Shown here: piece after piece, positions 32,974-44,183 of the stretch
Numbering within the stretch: the first letter of the stretch is position 1
How the letters are laid out: every line of letters starts with the position of its first letter
Source: Xiphydria camelus
Lineage: Eukaryota > Arthropoda > Insecta > Hymenoptera > Xiphydriidae
Length of the DNA stretch: 64,000 nt
Direction: 5' to 3'
Assembly (NCBI GenBank): GCA_963678675.1
Contig: OY783192.1
Location: forward strand, 31,651,250-31,715,249
Notes under the pieces: generated by a model
What the model was told of the DNA's origin: nothing
Seen by the model: the letters and a program-made list of their open reading frames with translations, nothing else
Databases searched by the model: none
Translations under genes and position numbers: made by a program

Positions 32974-33230
32974 TACCGAGAGAACAATTTATTACTGTCT
33001 GATCGATGTGATTTTAAATGCAACAAAATAAATCTTTCGTTAGGTCAAGAAAGTGTATGTTAATTATTAAAATGCTTATTTCATTCAAATGGTTACCTCA
33101 AAGAACTTGATTGTGCCAAATAAATATTGTAATAGTTAACGAATATTTACTTGGTTTAATAAAATTTTTATTTCGCGATATTCAAACAAATATTAATTTA
33201 CTACAAATAAACTGTTTCCTCGGTGCTAAC
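32974..33230. mobile_element. Family X MITE, copy 2
   Basis: Left ACCGAGAGAACAATTTATTA pairs with ATAAACTGTTTCCTCGGTG at the right. The interior ATTTCATTCAAATGGTTACC and GATATTCAAACAAATATTAA matches the partial copy at 23985. Confidence 0.7.
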
Positions 33231-33743
33231 GTAAGAATATAATATATTACCCACTATTTGTTGCTAAATCCTTCGACTGTAATTCGCAAACAAACCGTGA
33301 CGAAAACTTTCCAATAATTTCACTCATTCCCGCGATGCGCTCACTCCGCTAATTACGCCACTACCAATTATGGATCCGTACCTATAACGACATCACGCAC
33401 GCGTTTCGAGCTGATACGCGTCGCAGTGGTCGTAGCCGTGACACGCGCGACGGATCTCTTTTCGCCGGTTACCACGTCTCGTGCCTGCATCCCATACGTA
33501 AACCAAGGCATCTCGTATTCCCATCGCGGTGTACGTACAATCGCGCCGTAACGGCGTGCTCCATCAATTAAGCTCTCGCGCGGCTGCTGCAGCAGCGTAG
33601 GCAAAGCAGCGGTTTACGGATCCTAGAAAGTGGGAATGCTCTCGGCTCGCGTCCCGGTATTGGTTAATTGCCCGTATATAACTAATTGTATTCGGGGCGT
33701 GTTATCCGCGCGCGGCAGGCGAGCGTCTCGCTCCTTCTCTGGT
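33231..33743. other. No gene recognised
   Basis: Mixed to GC-rich DNA. No repeat or exon signature. Confidence 0.4.
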
Positions 33744-33931
33744 CACAGACGGAAAAGTTTTATATGGTTTGTATGTAGTACACATGTATGGATTTGGCCC
33801 TGTATTGATTATATATGATTTTTATGTAAACCGTATATGGACTATGTATGGATTATACTAAAGTTTGAAATATTCAAATAAACCATATATAATCCATATA
33901 TGGTTTATATGGTTTATATAGAAATCATATG

Positions 33932-34406
33932 CACAGAGAAAAAAAAATAGTACACTCTGAGAGAAATTTTCATAAAATATCATGAAATTCACGTAACCAC
34001 TGGACATGATTTCAACGATTAAATTTTTACACATGCTTCAGGGTTGGACCGACTATTTTTCAGGAAAACAAATGACTGAAACAGAACGAGGGATAAGTGA
34101 ATTGTACCGTGGTCTACGGTAAAAATTTGGTTGTTGACATCATGTTCCACGACTACGTGATTTTCACGGTAATTTTTAACAAACATTTTTCTTCGTGTAG
34201 GTTTGACTAAATTGGCGGCCACGGGTGGGGCAACGTCGATTCAGTTGAATTAAATAATTCGGTTGTAATAATTAAAAAATGTTTGACGAAAAGAAGCTGT
34301 AGTCAATTGCAGCAAATTAATTATTAACTAGTTCGAGTAACTAAATCTGCGTTCCCCTGCCCGTGACCGCTAAGTTAGTCAAATTTACCACATTCTTTTA
34401 TCAGTG
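33932..34406. mobile_element. Family K MITE, split by J
   Basis: The left tip CACAGAGAAAAAAAAATAGT stops at TA 33951-33952. K resumes at 34198 with TTTGACTAAATTGG, continues to TAAATCTGCGTTCCCCTG and ends TTCTTTTATCAGTG. It compares with the clean copy at 60565. Confidence 0.7.
33953..34197. mobile_element. Element J, innermost insertion
   Basis: TA-flanked tips CACTCTGAGAGAAATTTTCAT and ATTTTTCTTCGTG. GTGATTTTCACGG and CATGAAATTCACG form part of the arms. No second copy was seen. Confidence 0.65.
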
Positions 34407-34490
34407 TATAGGTACTCCATATAGAACCGAATCCATATATGTGGAGAGAGATCATATATTATAATCCATATAGAACATTTCCGCTCGGGC

Positions 34491-35919
34491 TTCTATTCGG
34501 AATTTCCAGGAACGGTTTCGTCGATGGAACGACGAGATTGCTCGCGAGTGACGATAAGACGATGGGAGGGGATGATCCAGTTATCGACGTCCCTTGTTTC
34601 GATTAATTGATTAATTAAATTTCTCATTATTTCGCTATTCAAAATTCATCCGGCTGGCAGATTATGTCACATTCGCGAACGTGAGCTCCGTGTATGTACA
34701 ATGGGAGCGATTTTTATCGGTCGAGTCGTTGAATGGGCCGACAATTTAACCGAGTCGCTCGCTGGAAATACAGTCGAGTAAATTTTCAATTGATCCCTCG
34801 GGGGGAACTTTACATCCAGGCGCCTTGATAATTTTTTTACACAATGCTCAGGTGTCCGAGAGGCAAGATCGAACGCCCCTCTCCTCCTCTCACTCGCATT
34901 CCCTCAAAAATAAAAAGAAATAAACAAACGGGTTGCTTCAACTCATTACGAAGCCTTATTCATTAACCGCGAAGAAATTTCATCGGTATGATTGAACGCT
35001 CTCGTCAAGTCGACGTGTCTTACGCACGGCAAATAGTAAAATACCGAGTAAATTAATTTATCGATTAATAGAGGCGAGTTCCAACGTCTCACTCCCCCCG
35101 CTTCCTTCGCCCGTGCGCTCTTCAAGAAAAATTATTAATAATAGGTTACTTCGACCCATTATGGAGCCTTTCATTAACCTCCGCGGAATTTCGAATCGCG
35201 ATGATCGAATGCGCTTGTCAAGGCGACGTCGTATGCGGCGAATAGCGAAATACCGAGTCGACTAATTTGGCGATTAATCAAGGGGGAAGATAAATGTCAC
35301 TCGATCCACCTATATAAGGTCCATGCCGATTTCCTCGATGCGGCGGAGTGTCGTCACGAAAATCGGCGCTGCAGCACGTCGCACGCGAACGGGGGAATCA
35401 CCGTTGTCGACCTACCGTGACGATCGGTACCCGCGATACCGCGCGTTTACCGGTTGCTCTTTCTTTTCCGCCCCTTCGCCGCCTCTACCCTCTCGTTTCT
35501 CTCCCTCCCCCGCTCTCTCGTAACGCCGGGAGAGAAACGTGTACGCGTACCGTATACCATTGTATTCGTAACTGGTCTCTCTCCGGGATTATCGTTCGTA
35601 TTACCGCAATGTCATTAACCGTCATTATACTCGAGTTTGAGCGCATTATCGTTCCCCGCACCGGAAAGTGGCCGCGCGTTTAACATCGGCTTTTTCCTCG
35701 CTGCTCGCTTTTCTCCGAGTGCCTTTTATCCGCGTCCACGCCCGCGTCGTACGCGGGATATGTGTCTTGTCTATATATAGATATAGGTGTGGGATTTATC
35801 TGTATATCTGCAGGAATAATATCTGCGGTCCTTTCTCTCGAATTTTTCTCCGGCGCTTTAACTTGGGCGTGGAAATAGAAATCGCGTCGAGGGGAAACGA
35901 TAATTCGCTCGATTCTATA
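34491..35919. repeat. Gene-free stretch with a diverged duplication of about 210 bp
   Basis: GGGTTGCTTCAACTCATTACG (34930) recurs as AGGTTACTTCGACCCATTATG (35142). In both copies it is followed in the same order by CATTAACC, GAATTTC-like, GATGATYGAAYGC, GTCAAG, CGACGT, GGCAAATAGTAAAATACCGA-like and CGATTAAT blocks. Identity looks like 70-80%. The remainder is GC-rich without supported exons. Confidence 0.6.
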
Positions 35920-36159
35920 CATTGAGAAAAATAACTTGGTCAGTGTAACCAAAATTCCGGAGATGATAACCAAACCGTGTGGTGAAATGTGGATCCTCTC
36001 AATCTGTCTGATTATACTGACCATTTTCTGGTTAGACTAACTAAGCATGCAGTTAGAGTAACTAAATATTTGGTCGAACTTACTGGTATTTTGGTTAAAA
36101 TAAATTGACTCGTTTAGCAGATGCGTTTTGTCATTTCGATCAAGGTATTTTTCTCAGTG
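35920..36159 (-). mobile_element. Family A MITE
   Basis: Ends CATTGAGAAAAATAACTTGG and GTATTTTTCTCAGTG with TA flanks. Reverse-order A blocks CCAAACCGTGTGG and TGACCATTTTCTGG are intact. Confidence 0.85.
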
Positions 36160-36196
36160 TAGCTACGGAAGTGATAAGGGATGAGAGACGGATAAA

Positions 36197-36605
36197 AGTT
36201 TATACTATTACGTACTGTAAAAAGTACACCCAGGAGAAAGATCTAGTTGAATACGAACCTATAAAAGAGAAATTTATTTGAGATATAAATAAGAATTTAT
36301 TCTCATCGAATAAAAGTGTTTGAATAAAATAAATGTTCAACTATATAGGTTCGTACTCGATTAAAGAAATATGCGAAGCATTTACTTCATTCAAATAGAC
36401 TTTCGTTTGATGTAAATAAATGTCTATTTATGTATCTCAAATGAATTTATCTCTATTAGGCTCATATTCAATTAGATCTTTTCTCTCAATATACGCTGTG
36501 GTCTATTAAAAACTTCAATGTTTCACCTCGAGAAGCCCTGTTACTAGGATAACTGTAAAAATTCATGGGTTTTCCTATGATTATTTACTAATCCTTGTTC
36601 TCCGT
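36197..36605. mobile_element. Family M fragment split by family C
   Basis: Left piece AAGTTTATACTATTACG (36197) and right piece CTGTGGTCTATTAAAAACTTC with TTCATGGGTTTTCCTATGA and TTGTTCTCCGTGG match family M at 14.4-14.7 kb. Family C sits between them. Confidence 0.7.
36237..36490. mobile_element. Family C MITE nested in family M
   Basis: Left CACCCAGGAGAAAGATCTAG and GTTGAATACGAACCTATA mirror TAGGCTCATATTCAATTAG and ATCTTTTCTCTCAAT at the right. Flanking TA is present on both sides. The interior arms around GTTCAACTATATAGGTTC are symmetric. Confidence 0.8.
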
Positions 36606-37125
36606 GGTCAAATCTCGAGAATGTTCACTTGATCTTCGTAAAAATCGAATCTTTCGAAGGAGGTGGATGTGCAGCAGGGACGGTTTAAAAAGGACAGATT
36701 GTTTGGTTATTAAAATTGTCGAGAAAATCTGAGCATGTTTTTTTTTTATTATCACGGTTCAAATACTTTTTAATTCGCCCATTTACGTGTTCGCAGCATC
36801 CGTCGCTATTACGAGACTTCAACTGACATTCTGCAGGACGCTCACTGATAGTCATTACGAACATCCAGGCTTTATCTTGGCCATTGATAAAAAAAATGCA
36901 ATCGACAGCCATGAACTTTCGCTCGACCCACGATTCCTCCTCGATAGGCGCTATTATGCCGCTCGAGAATGGCGTTCTCCCGTAAATCTAAAGGCGACGA
37001 ACATAACGTCCGTATATACATATATGTACGAATGTAGAATATGTGCGGACGAAGTATAAAGCACATTCTGATCGTCAAGTCGTTGCAACGCGTATCCAAT
37101 GTGCGAATCAACGATTCGCAATCTA
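36606..37125. other. No gene recognised
   Basis: Short frames are open on both strands (36685-37111), none with a recognisable domain. Confidence 0.4.
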
Positions 37126-37645
37126 CACTGAGAAAAATAACTTTGTCAATTTAACTGAAATTCTGAATACGATGACCAAACCATTCGATGAAATATGAAT
37201 CCTCCACACAGAAAAAAAGAATTAGTTGGATCTACTAATAATTACCTGCGGGGTCGTAAGTAATTATTTATTTATATCATTTAGATATTTTTTCATATTA
37301 ATTTGATATTTCTTCCTTGCAATCACATACTATTCCACGTGATTGCAAGGAAGAGATACCAAATTGATGCATTAAAAGATTTCATTGATATAAATAAATA
37401 ATTACTTGCGACCTTGCAAGTAATATTATCAGTAGATCCAACTAATTCTTTTTCTCTGTGCATCTGTTTATTTAAACTGATAACTTATTGGTTCAAATAA
37501 CAAAATGTTTGGTTGGAATAACTAAACATATGATTAGAATAACTTGATATCTGGTTCACAACTGATCAGTATTTTGATTAGAATAAAACTAAATGCGTTT
37601 AACTAAATACTTTTTGTCTTTTTAACCTAATTATTTTTCTTAGAG
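37126..37645 (-). mobile_element. Family A MITE interrupted by family B
   Basis: Starts CACTGAGAAAAATAACTTTG, ends TTATTTTTCTTAGAG before TA. The A sequence AATCCTCCA stops at 37206 and resumes as CATCTGTTTATTT at 37461, matching ATCCTC...ATCTGTTT in other copies. Confidence 0.85.
37207..37460. mobile_element. Family B MITE nested in family A
   Basis: Ends CACAGAAAAAAAGAATTAGT and ACTAATTCTTTTTCTCTGTG. The CA before it and the CA after it indicate a 2-bp duplication of CA rather than TA. Arms are almost perfect inverses, including CTTGCAATCACATACTATTC and its complement. Confidence 0.9.
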
Positions 37646-38376
37646 TACTAAATACTTGTCAACTTAACTACTGAACGATCTAAATCTTTAGGTATCCCGA
37701 CCGACTCTTACTTGAATTAATGTATATTTAATCGAATGTTTTATTATATCGATAAACGATCAGTTGGCTCCACATTTACTCGATCCAATCGCAAATCCCG
37801 TTTCATCTAAAGATATAGGTGAGAACGTAAATCGTTAAGCATCGGACATTTCACGCGCGGACCACCTTAACGACGCGAAATCGGTGTTAACGAAGCAAAC
37901 AGGTGTCGAAGGTGCAGCGGGTGAAGGTGCGCCCGAGACCTCGACGCGTGATCGAGGCGATCGCGATCGGATCGACGCGCGCTTTCAACCGGTATAATCC
38001 ATCGTCTATCGACGTAACACCGCTTATTAGAGATCATCGCGATATAGGCGCATCGTCGTTATTGATCGACGGACTCTGACGCAATTTTGCCTCCACTGAA
38101 CGTTACCTATGTACTCTGTGAAAACTCGAGAATTCACATGAACGCGGGTACCACTCTTAAAAATCTTTTCAATTTTACGAATCGAAAGAATTTGAATTTT
38201 CAGTAGTATTTTAATACTTATGCTATACTTCAATATTAATTTTTTTTGACTAAAACTCAAAACAAAAAGACATTATAGACGTGACGATTTATTATTTTGT
38301 ATGATATTTTAGATATAAATGTAGTTTATACTTGTTTCAGTTACTTTTACTTAATTTTTAACGAAATTTTTAACAG
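37646..38376. other. No gene recognised
   Basis: AT-rich to mixed sequence with a GC-rich island at 37850-37990. No exon signal. Confidence 0.4.
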
Positions 38377-39057
38377 TAGGGTAGAGCGGGGCTGAAAGGT
38401 CCAATTTGCCTATTAAGAATTATACTGTGAAAACGGAATCTGCTATATCAAAATATACAACAGTAATCAAACAAACAGTTATCATACCATGTTTAAACAA
38501 ATTTTTGGTTGAATTATCATAATACAGATATGTAATTTTACAATTTTTCTAGACCTTGTCGTCTGTCTCCTTTTGCCCCATGGTAGGGGTAAAAAGGTCC
38601 AGTATTTAATTTTAATTTTAAAAAGGTTTTATGAAATAATAACAATATTTCATCCAATGAATTTCAAAACTATATTTTCATTTCACAAGGAAAAAGTCAT
38701 AAGTACTGTAATAATTATTACAAATAACCGTTTAAACTAGCCTTGAACTAATCAGAAATCGTGAAAAACAAAGATATTACGTATACTAATAAACGATGTT
38801 TAGGCACGGTAAACGAAATAACACTGCTCGGAACTAAAAAGAATAATAATGAAAAAATTTACTTACGTTAAAATTTCGAGACGCAGTCATGTATCCCCTG
38901 CTAGCGTCGTCACTCGACTGCCAACGATGCCTCGTTAGGCTCCCCGCGACCTCTTCTGTCCGCTTGTATAGTTAGAAAAAAACGATACGTCACTAGTTTT
39001 TTAGATATATATGGTGGACCTTTATACCCGCGGACCTTTAAGGTCCGCTCTACCCTA
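38377..39057. mobile_element. Element T, GGGTAGAGCGG ends, about 680 bp
   Basis: TA GGGTAGAGCGGGGCTGAAAGG and CCTTTAAGGTCCGCTCTACCC TA are inverted ends with TA target duplication. Internal copies of the GGGGTAAAAAGGTCC theme occur at 38571-38601. There is no transposase frame, so it is probably non-autonomous. Confidence 0.8.
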
Positions 39058-39948
39058 GTGTAGCTATATTCGAATGGGCTATGACGTTTCTTTGTTTCCG
39101 TCATTTAGCTTTGATTGGAACATCCTCCTTCCTCCGCATCCCATGCAGAAATTCATATATGAGTCCCTAATTATTTTTATTCAAGATAACAGACATTTGC
39201 TCTCTTCCTTTAACGACTGCCTCTTATCTTCTAAATTTCCGCACCTCGCTCTCGTGACCGCTCCTCGACAGCCCCTTCCGCCTCGTCGACGCTGCGTCGC
39301 GTTTAACTCGATGCCGATGAAAAAACTAGTTTGCGCAAAGAAACGTTAGGTGCCTACTCGGGATACAGAAAGACAGATGTATGTATATACGTACGAGAGA
39401 GGCACTTCTCCACCTGGCTTCCTTCCCCTCGACCCGTACACCAGCAATCGCGTCGCAGAACGCGGCCGAGTGAGCCGTGGCTGTTCTCACAATGGCAATA
39501 AATAGGCAGTAACTCGATGCGGCAACGGATTTTATTAATCCCTAATGGTTATTATGCACATAAACGTTAGCTTTCGATAGTAAATTGATATCTTGTGTAC
39601 CCGCCTTTTAATGGCTTCAAGGAAATCATACGTTACTATGGTCATTGGCTTTGCCTATAGGACCTTTCTCTGAGCACAGCGGAACTCCCCATTGCACGAA
39701 GAATCGACGAGGGACGAGAGATCGCCTCTGGTCTCGTCAGTGGTCGAGGCTGGCGTCTTTATTTCCGTACGTTGTGACGCGAACGACTCGATTGTCAGTG
39801 TGGAAATAGCCGAGTTCACTCGTATCGCGATTATCTCGTCACAGTCTGCGCATTTTTGCGCTCGGTTGATAAAACATTCCTCTCTAGATTGCAGGGGCGA
39901 GACTTGGGTGTTAATTATTACAGGAAGTCGATCCCTCGTTGCCACTGC
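39058..39948. other. No gene recognised
   Basis: Mixed sequence. A frame pair at 39655-39955 is open on both strands without motif. Confidence 0.4.
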
Positions 39949-40111
39949 TCTTTAAATCTGAATCAGCCAAAATGACTGACAATCAGGAGATGGTAACTGA
40001 TGATCAGCTAAAAAATCGTACCGCTGCAATTTTTCAGCGCTATGTCTTTAGTTGACTGTCGGTTACTATTCGCTGATTGTCATTCATTTTGGCTGATTTA
40101 GATTTAAAGAG
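39949..40111. mobile_element. Family S inverted-repeat element
   Basis: CTCTTTAAATCTGAATCAGC and GCTGATTTAGATTTAAAGAG are the ends; CAAAATGACTGACAATCAG and CTGATTGTCATTCATTTTG continue the pairing. About 163 bp, non-coding. Confidence 0.8.
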
Positions 40112-40319
40112 TAAACAGTAAAAAATGGACGTAAACCGGTACCTGGTCTCCCTCGAATTCCTCTACGATCCCAATATACCCGGCGATCTCAGGATATCGA
40201 TTGACCGACTCCAAGTCACCCAGTGCTTCCATTCATGAAAAACGGAAGCTCTTCTTCGTTTCCCAGGCCCTATTCGATTCGGGACTCGACGTAGGAGCCC
40301 CGCCCACGGATATTTTAAG

Positions 40320-40625
40320 TTAATAAAATTTGTTAAATTATTTGTAATTATTTCTTCTCATTACATAATTATGATTAATTATTAATTTTCATTAAATGAT
40401 TGAATTTTTATCAAATAGATTGATAATAGAATTATTATTTTTTGAATGAAATTTTTAAGTTATTTGTAATTATTTATTCCTATTAAATAATCACAATTAA
40501 TTGTTTTTTTTTAATGAGTAATAATCACTTTTTATTTTAATTTAAAATTTTTTAAATTTATTTGCAATTACTTATTCTCACTAGATAATTATGATTAATT
40601 ATTAATTTTCATGAAATGGTTTATA
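40320..40625. repeat. AT-rich tandem repeat, three diverged units
   Basis: ATTTGTAATTATTTMTTC blocks followed by TAATTATGATTAATTATTAA occur at about 40341, 40461 and 40560, units of roughly 100-120 bp. Confidence 0.65.
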
Positions 40626-41394
40626 CACAAATCTGGTAGATCTCCCGCGAGATTACGAGGCATCAGTGGCGGCGACGAGCTCTCTCGCTCTCTGCGTGTG
40701 GCGTACGCGAATGGCGCTGTTTTTGTATAAAGAATGCTGCTCGTATATACATCGCGTTACGTACAGGTATACCATCCACGCCGCGCGGCGGTCCCGTTAA
40801 CCCGTACCCTCTGCTCGGCCCTCGCCTCACCTCCGAGTCCTCTCGTGCCCGGAAGATTACGCACGGTTCGCCACCCGGAGTCGAAGGCTCGTCCCGGGGA
40901 CCTCGCCTCTCTTCTCCTCCTCCTCTTCCTCTTCTTCTCATTTTTCTTGCCTCCCTTCCTCTCGTTCTCTCTCTCTCTCCCTCTCTCTCGCTTTTCGTGC
41001 GTCCCGAACAAACGCGCGTTCTTCTCGTTACCCACGCCCCGGTATTTCAACTTACACTCGCGCACTCTCCGCACGAATACGTACACGGGGCTACCTATAC
41101 ACTTCGAGGGAAAATATACATCGGCATTAAAGCAGCGGCATTCGCAGATCCACCACTAACGAACAGGTGGATCCAGCAGACTCGCGTGTTGGGAGGTATT
41201 ACGTGGGATGTGCTTGCCGCGGTTATGCGCGCGTTCGGTGGTATGGAATTCGTCGAAACTCCGATCGGGAGGACTTCTTCGGTGCTATCGCTGGACCTCT
41301 CAATTTGGGAGATACGGCCAGCACTCTGAACTCTCAATGGAAGACCTCAGCCTCTTCTTCGTCTTCCGCGATCAATTCTTCGCGGCGCGCACTT
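40626..41394. other. No gene recognised
   Basis: GC-rich then pyrimidine-rich (CT-rich 40905-40990). Open frames on both strands follow this composition. Confidence 0.45.
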
Positions 41395-41795
41395 TGCCGA
41401 AGAAGGACTTGCAACCTCTTCCTCCTCTCACGAGAAAACGAAGAAGGCCCTGAAGAGCCCGCCCGAAGAAGGACTCGCAGCCTCTTCCTCCTCTGGCGGA
41501 AAGACGAAAAAGACAACGAAGGGTTCGCAGCCTCTTCCCCTCTTACGAGAAAACGAAGAAGGCCCTGAAGAGCCCGCCCGAAAAAAGGACTTCCAACCTC
41601 TTCCTCCTCCGGCGGGATGACGAAGAGGACCCTGAAGAGTCCGCCCGAAGACCTGACAGTCTCTTCCCTCTCTCGCGGAAAGACGAAGAAGACCTTGAAG
41701 AACCACCCGAAGAAGGACTCGCAGCCTCTCTTCCTCCTTTCGCGAGAACACAAAGAAGAAGACCCCGAAGAACCCGCCGGAAGCATTCCCTCGAA
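41395..41795. repeat. Minisatellite, about 66-bp unit, six units
   Basis: CCTCTTCCTCCTC-type starts occur near 41415, 41481, 41531, 41597, 41660 and 41724, each followed by CGAGAAAACGAAGAAGG- and AGAGCCCGCCCGAAGAAGG-like blocks. One unit is about 16 bp short. The unit lacks stops in several phases, so long frames appear on both strands, including a 256-codon minus-strand frame. I treat these as repeat artefacts. Confidence 0.85.
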
Positions 41796-42132
41796 AGGAG
41801 AGCGAGGAATGCCGCGATCGCGCAGTTCCTTCTCTTCCGCGTCCGATATCAATCGCGACTTCTCGAGTGACGCGGTCATATAAATATCTGGAAAAACCGC
41901 GCGCGGTCCATTATCAGTTGCGTCGCTCGCCGCGCGGTAAGATGAGCCGTGGAAAGATAAGGTTGAGCGAAGTAAAGTAAGGTAAGGGTGTTGCGCGTTG
42001 GTTACCGTTGGGAGGCGCTGGATGGGCCGTCTGGAATGCCGTTTAGCGACTTCCCTCTCCCACCATATTCGTCCGGCCGTCTCTGTTACGCGCCTTTTAT
42101 TCATATGTATCCGTGTCTCTCTGGACTCTCCG

Positions 42133-42184
<52 letters not shown>

Positions 42185-42810
42185 ACCTCTCCCTTTCTCG
42201 CTCGCTTCTCTTTCCTCCTCTCCGGAGGCCCGCTTCTCGCTCTCTTTCTCTCCCGCGCTCTCCTTCGCCTCCCTTCCGTTCTCTCTCGATAACCTCCGCG
42301 TGTGTGAGTTGCGAATTCGCCGCCCGGTCCTTAACGACCGTACTGAAATTATACGCGGACGCAAATCCCCCCGTATTTCATTTATTAACGCACCGTGTCG
42401 CGGCCGCCGGTTGTGTTACGCACCGCAGTCAGATATCGCGCGGTTATGCGCGCCGGTTGTATGCTGTATCTCGTGTAGGGGAGAGTGAAGTTCGTTAAAA
42501 TATCAGTCTCAAAACTTTTGGTTAGCATATGGGATGCCTTGGTAATTAAGGGTCGTCTCGAATATTTCACTGTACACTGTTGCTGGAAATAAATACCGAT
42601 TTCTCGAATCTAGATTGACTGGAAATGGCTTTCTCGATTTTAAACCTCCTTAAAGGAGAGCAAGAGCTTTCCGATGTGTTTTAACATTTGTCAAAGAATA
42701 ATGTAGCAGATAAATCCATGACGAGATATTATCATGATAATCAACGATAGCTAGGTGTCAATTTAAGATTCTCATCTTGGTCCATTCATCTCTATATACA
42801 CATTCTCCTC
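41796..42810. other. No gene recognised; (CT)n microsatellite
   Basis: (CT)n at 42136-42181 within pyrimidine-rich DNA; GC-rich to 42480, then AT-rich. Confidence 0.5.
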
Positions 42811-42845
42811 ATCTTCTTCTTCTTCTTCTTCTTCTTCTTCTTCTT
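42811..42845. repeat. (CTT)n microsatellite
   Basis: About eleven uninterrupted CTT units. Confidence 0.9.
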
Positions 42846-43446
42846 TATATAACGGTTATTACTGTAGAACTATCACATCGAATTGCATATGCGAACCTTT
42901 AAAAGTGCCGACGTCCGGCGGGACGTCTTTGAAGCCGAATGGGCGGGGTGGGGACGAAGGAGGAAACGCAACGGGCGCATCGCGTAACAGTTATACATAT
43001 CTCGCCCGTCGAAAAAGAGCAAAAGTGTTCCAACGACTGCGTCGTCGCGCCGCGGTCCTTCGTCGTGAGGGGTCCCGTCGTCCAGACGCGGAAACTGGTT
43101 TCAAAAGTTGGCCACGCGGATCACGATCGCCTCGAAGCTCGCGGTTTTTGTTGGGCGCAAGAGAGCATCGCGCGTGAGTCGCGTCTATTATCCTTTTCTC
43201 CGCAGACTTTCTCGCGCGTCGTGAGATCTTTATTTCTTATTCATCGTTATTGTGCCTCTATCCTTTTATTCCCTCGCGAAGGCTAGCTCGGTTTCCTCTC
43301 TTAGGCAAACTCCACCTTCTTCGATCCTTTGATCTTTCTGCGCGATATTTCTATAATTATATGCACTTTTAAATATATTTATCCTATCGAGACACATCGG
43401 TGGACGATAAAATAACAATTGCGAGAATGGCGAAGCATAATATCTA
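42846..43446. other. No gene recognised
   Basis: GC-rich DNA with short frames, then AT-rich flank before the MITE pair. Confidence 0.4.
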
Positions 43447-43704
43447 CACAGAGAAAAAGAATTAGTTGGATCTACCTACTGAAAATTACTTGCGGGATGG
43501 CAAGTAATTGTTTATTTATATCAATAAGACTTTTTAATACGTTAATTAAATATCTCTTCTTCACAATCATGTGGAATAGTATGTGATTGCGAGGAAGAAA
43601 TATGAAATTAATATAGAAAAATATTTCATTGGTATAGATAAATAATTACTTGCGACCCCGCAAGTAATTTTTAGTAGATCCAATTAATTTTATTTTTCTC
43701 TCTG
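43447..43704. mobile_element. Family B MITE, copy 3
   Basis: Left CACAGAGAAAAAGAATTAGT, right AATTTTATTTTTCTCTCTG, TA on both sides. Arms ACTTGCGGGATGGCAAGTAA and TTACTTGCGACCCCGCAAGT correspond. Confidence 0.9.
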
Positions 43705-43706
43705 TA

Positions 43707-43947
43707 CACTAAGAAAAATAACCTGGTCAATCAAACCAAAATCCTGGAGACCATGACCAAATCATTTGGTAAAATATGGATTCTCTCCGTTTGTTTGATT
43801 AAACTAACCATTTTCGGGTTAGAATAACTAGACATGTAGTTAGAATAACTTGATATTTGGATCAACTTACTAGTATTTTGATTAGAATAATTAAACTCGT
43901 TTAACAAGATGTCTTTCGTCATTTTAACCAAGTTATCTTTCTCGGTG
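43707..43947 (-). mobile_element. Family A MITE abutting family B
   Basis: Starts CACTAAGAAAAATAACCTGG immediately after the TA that closes family B; ends GTTATCTTTCTCGGTG before TA. One TA serves both neighbours, so one inserted at the other's target duplication. Confidence 0.9.
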
Positions 43948-44183
43948 TAAAATATCATCGAAAGGAACCACACGTACGCATGTGCAGATGCCACAGGAAT
44001 TCGCACTCGCGCGGAATTCGATCTCGAAGGGCATATCATCCCCGCGACACGTCCACCGATTCGTCGTACAGACTCCAACCGGTTCGTAACGACCCCAGGA
44101 TCGATCGGTCGATCGATGGATCGATCAATTTTGTTCTCGTCGAAGTCGTCAACCCGAGACGAGCGCGAATGCATTAGAATATA

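Larger units (their letters stand above)
33744..34490. mobile_element. Family H element containing K, which contains J
   Basis: Left CAGACGGAAAAGTTTTATAT pairs with ATATAGAACATTTCCGCTCGGG. The element is opened at about 33931 by family K, and K in turn by J. Three layers of insertion are readable. Confidence 0.75.

Noticed and set aside
41334..42104. 256-codon minus-strand frame rich in Arg, Glu and Phe
   Set aside because: It is the translation of a 66-bp minisatellite whose unit lacks stops in several phases; one unit is about 16 bp short, so the frame shifts without consequence.
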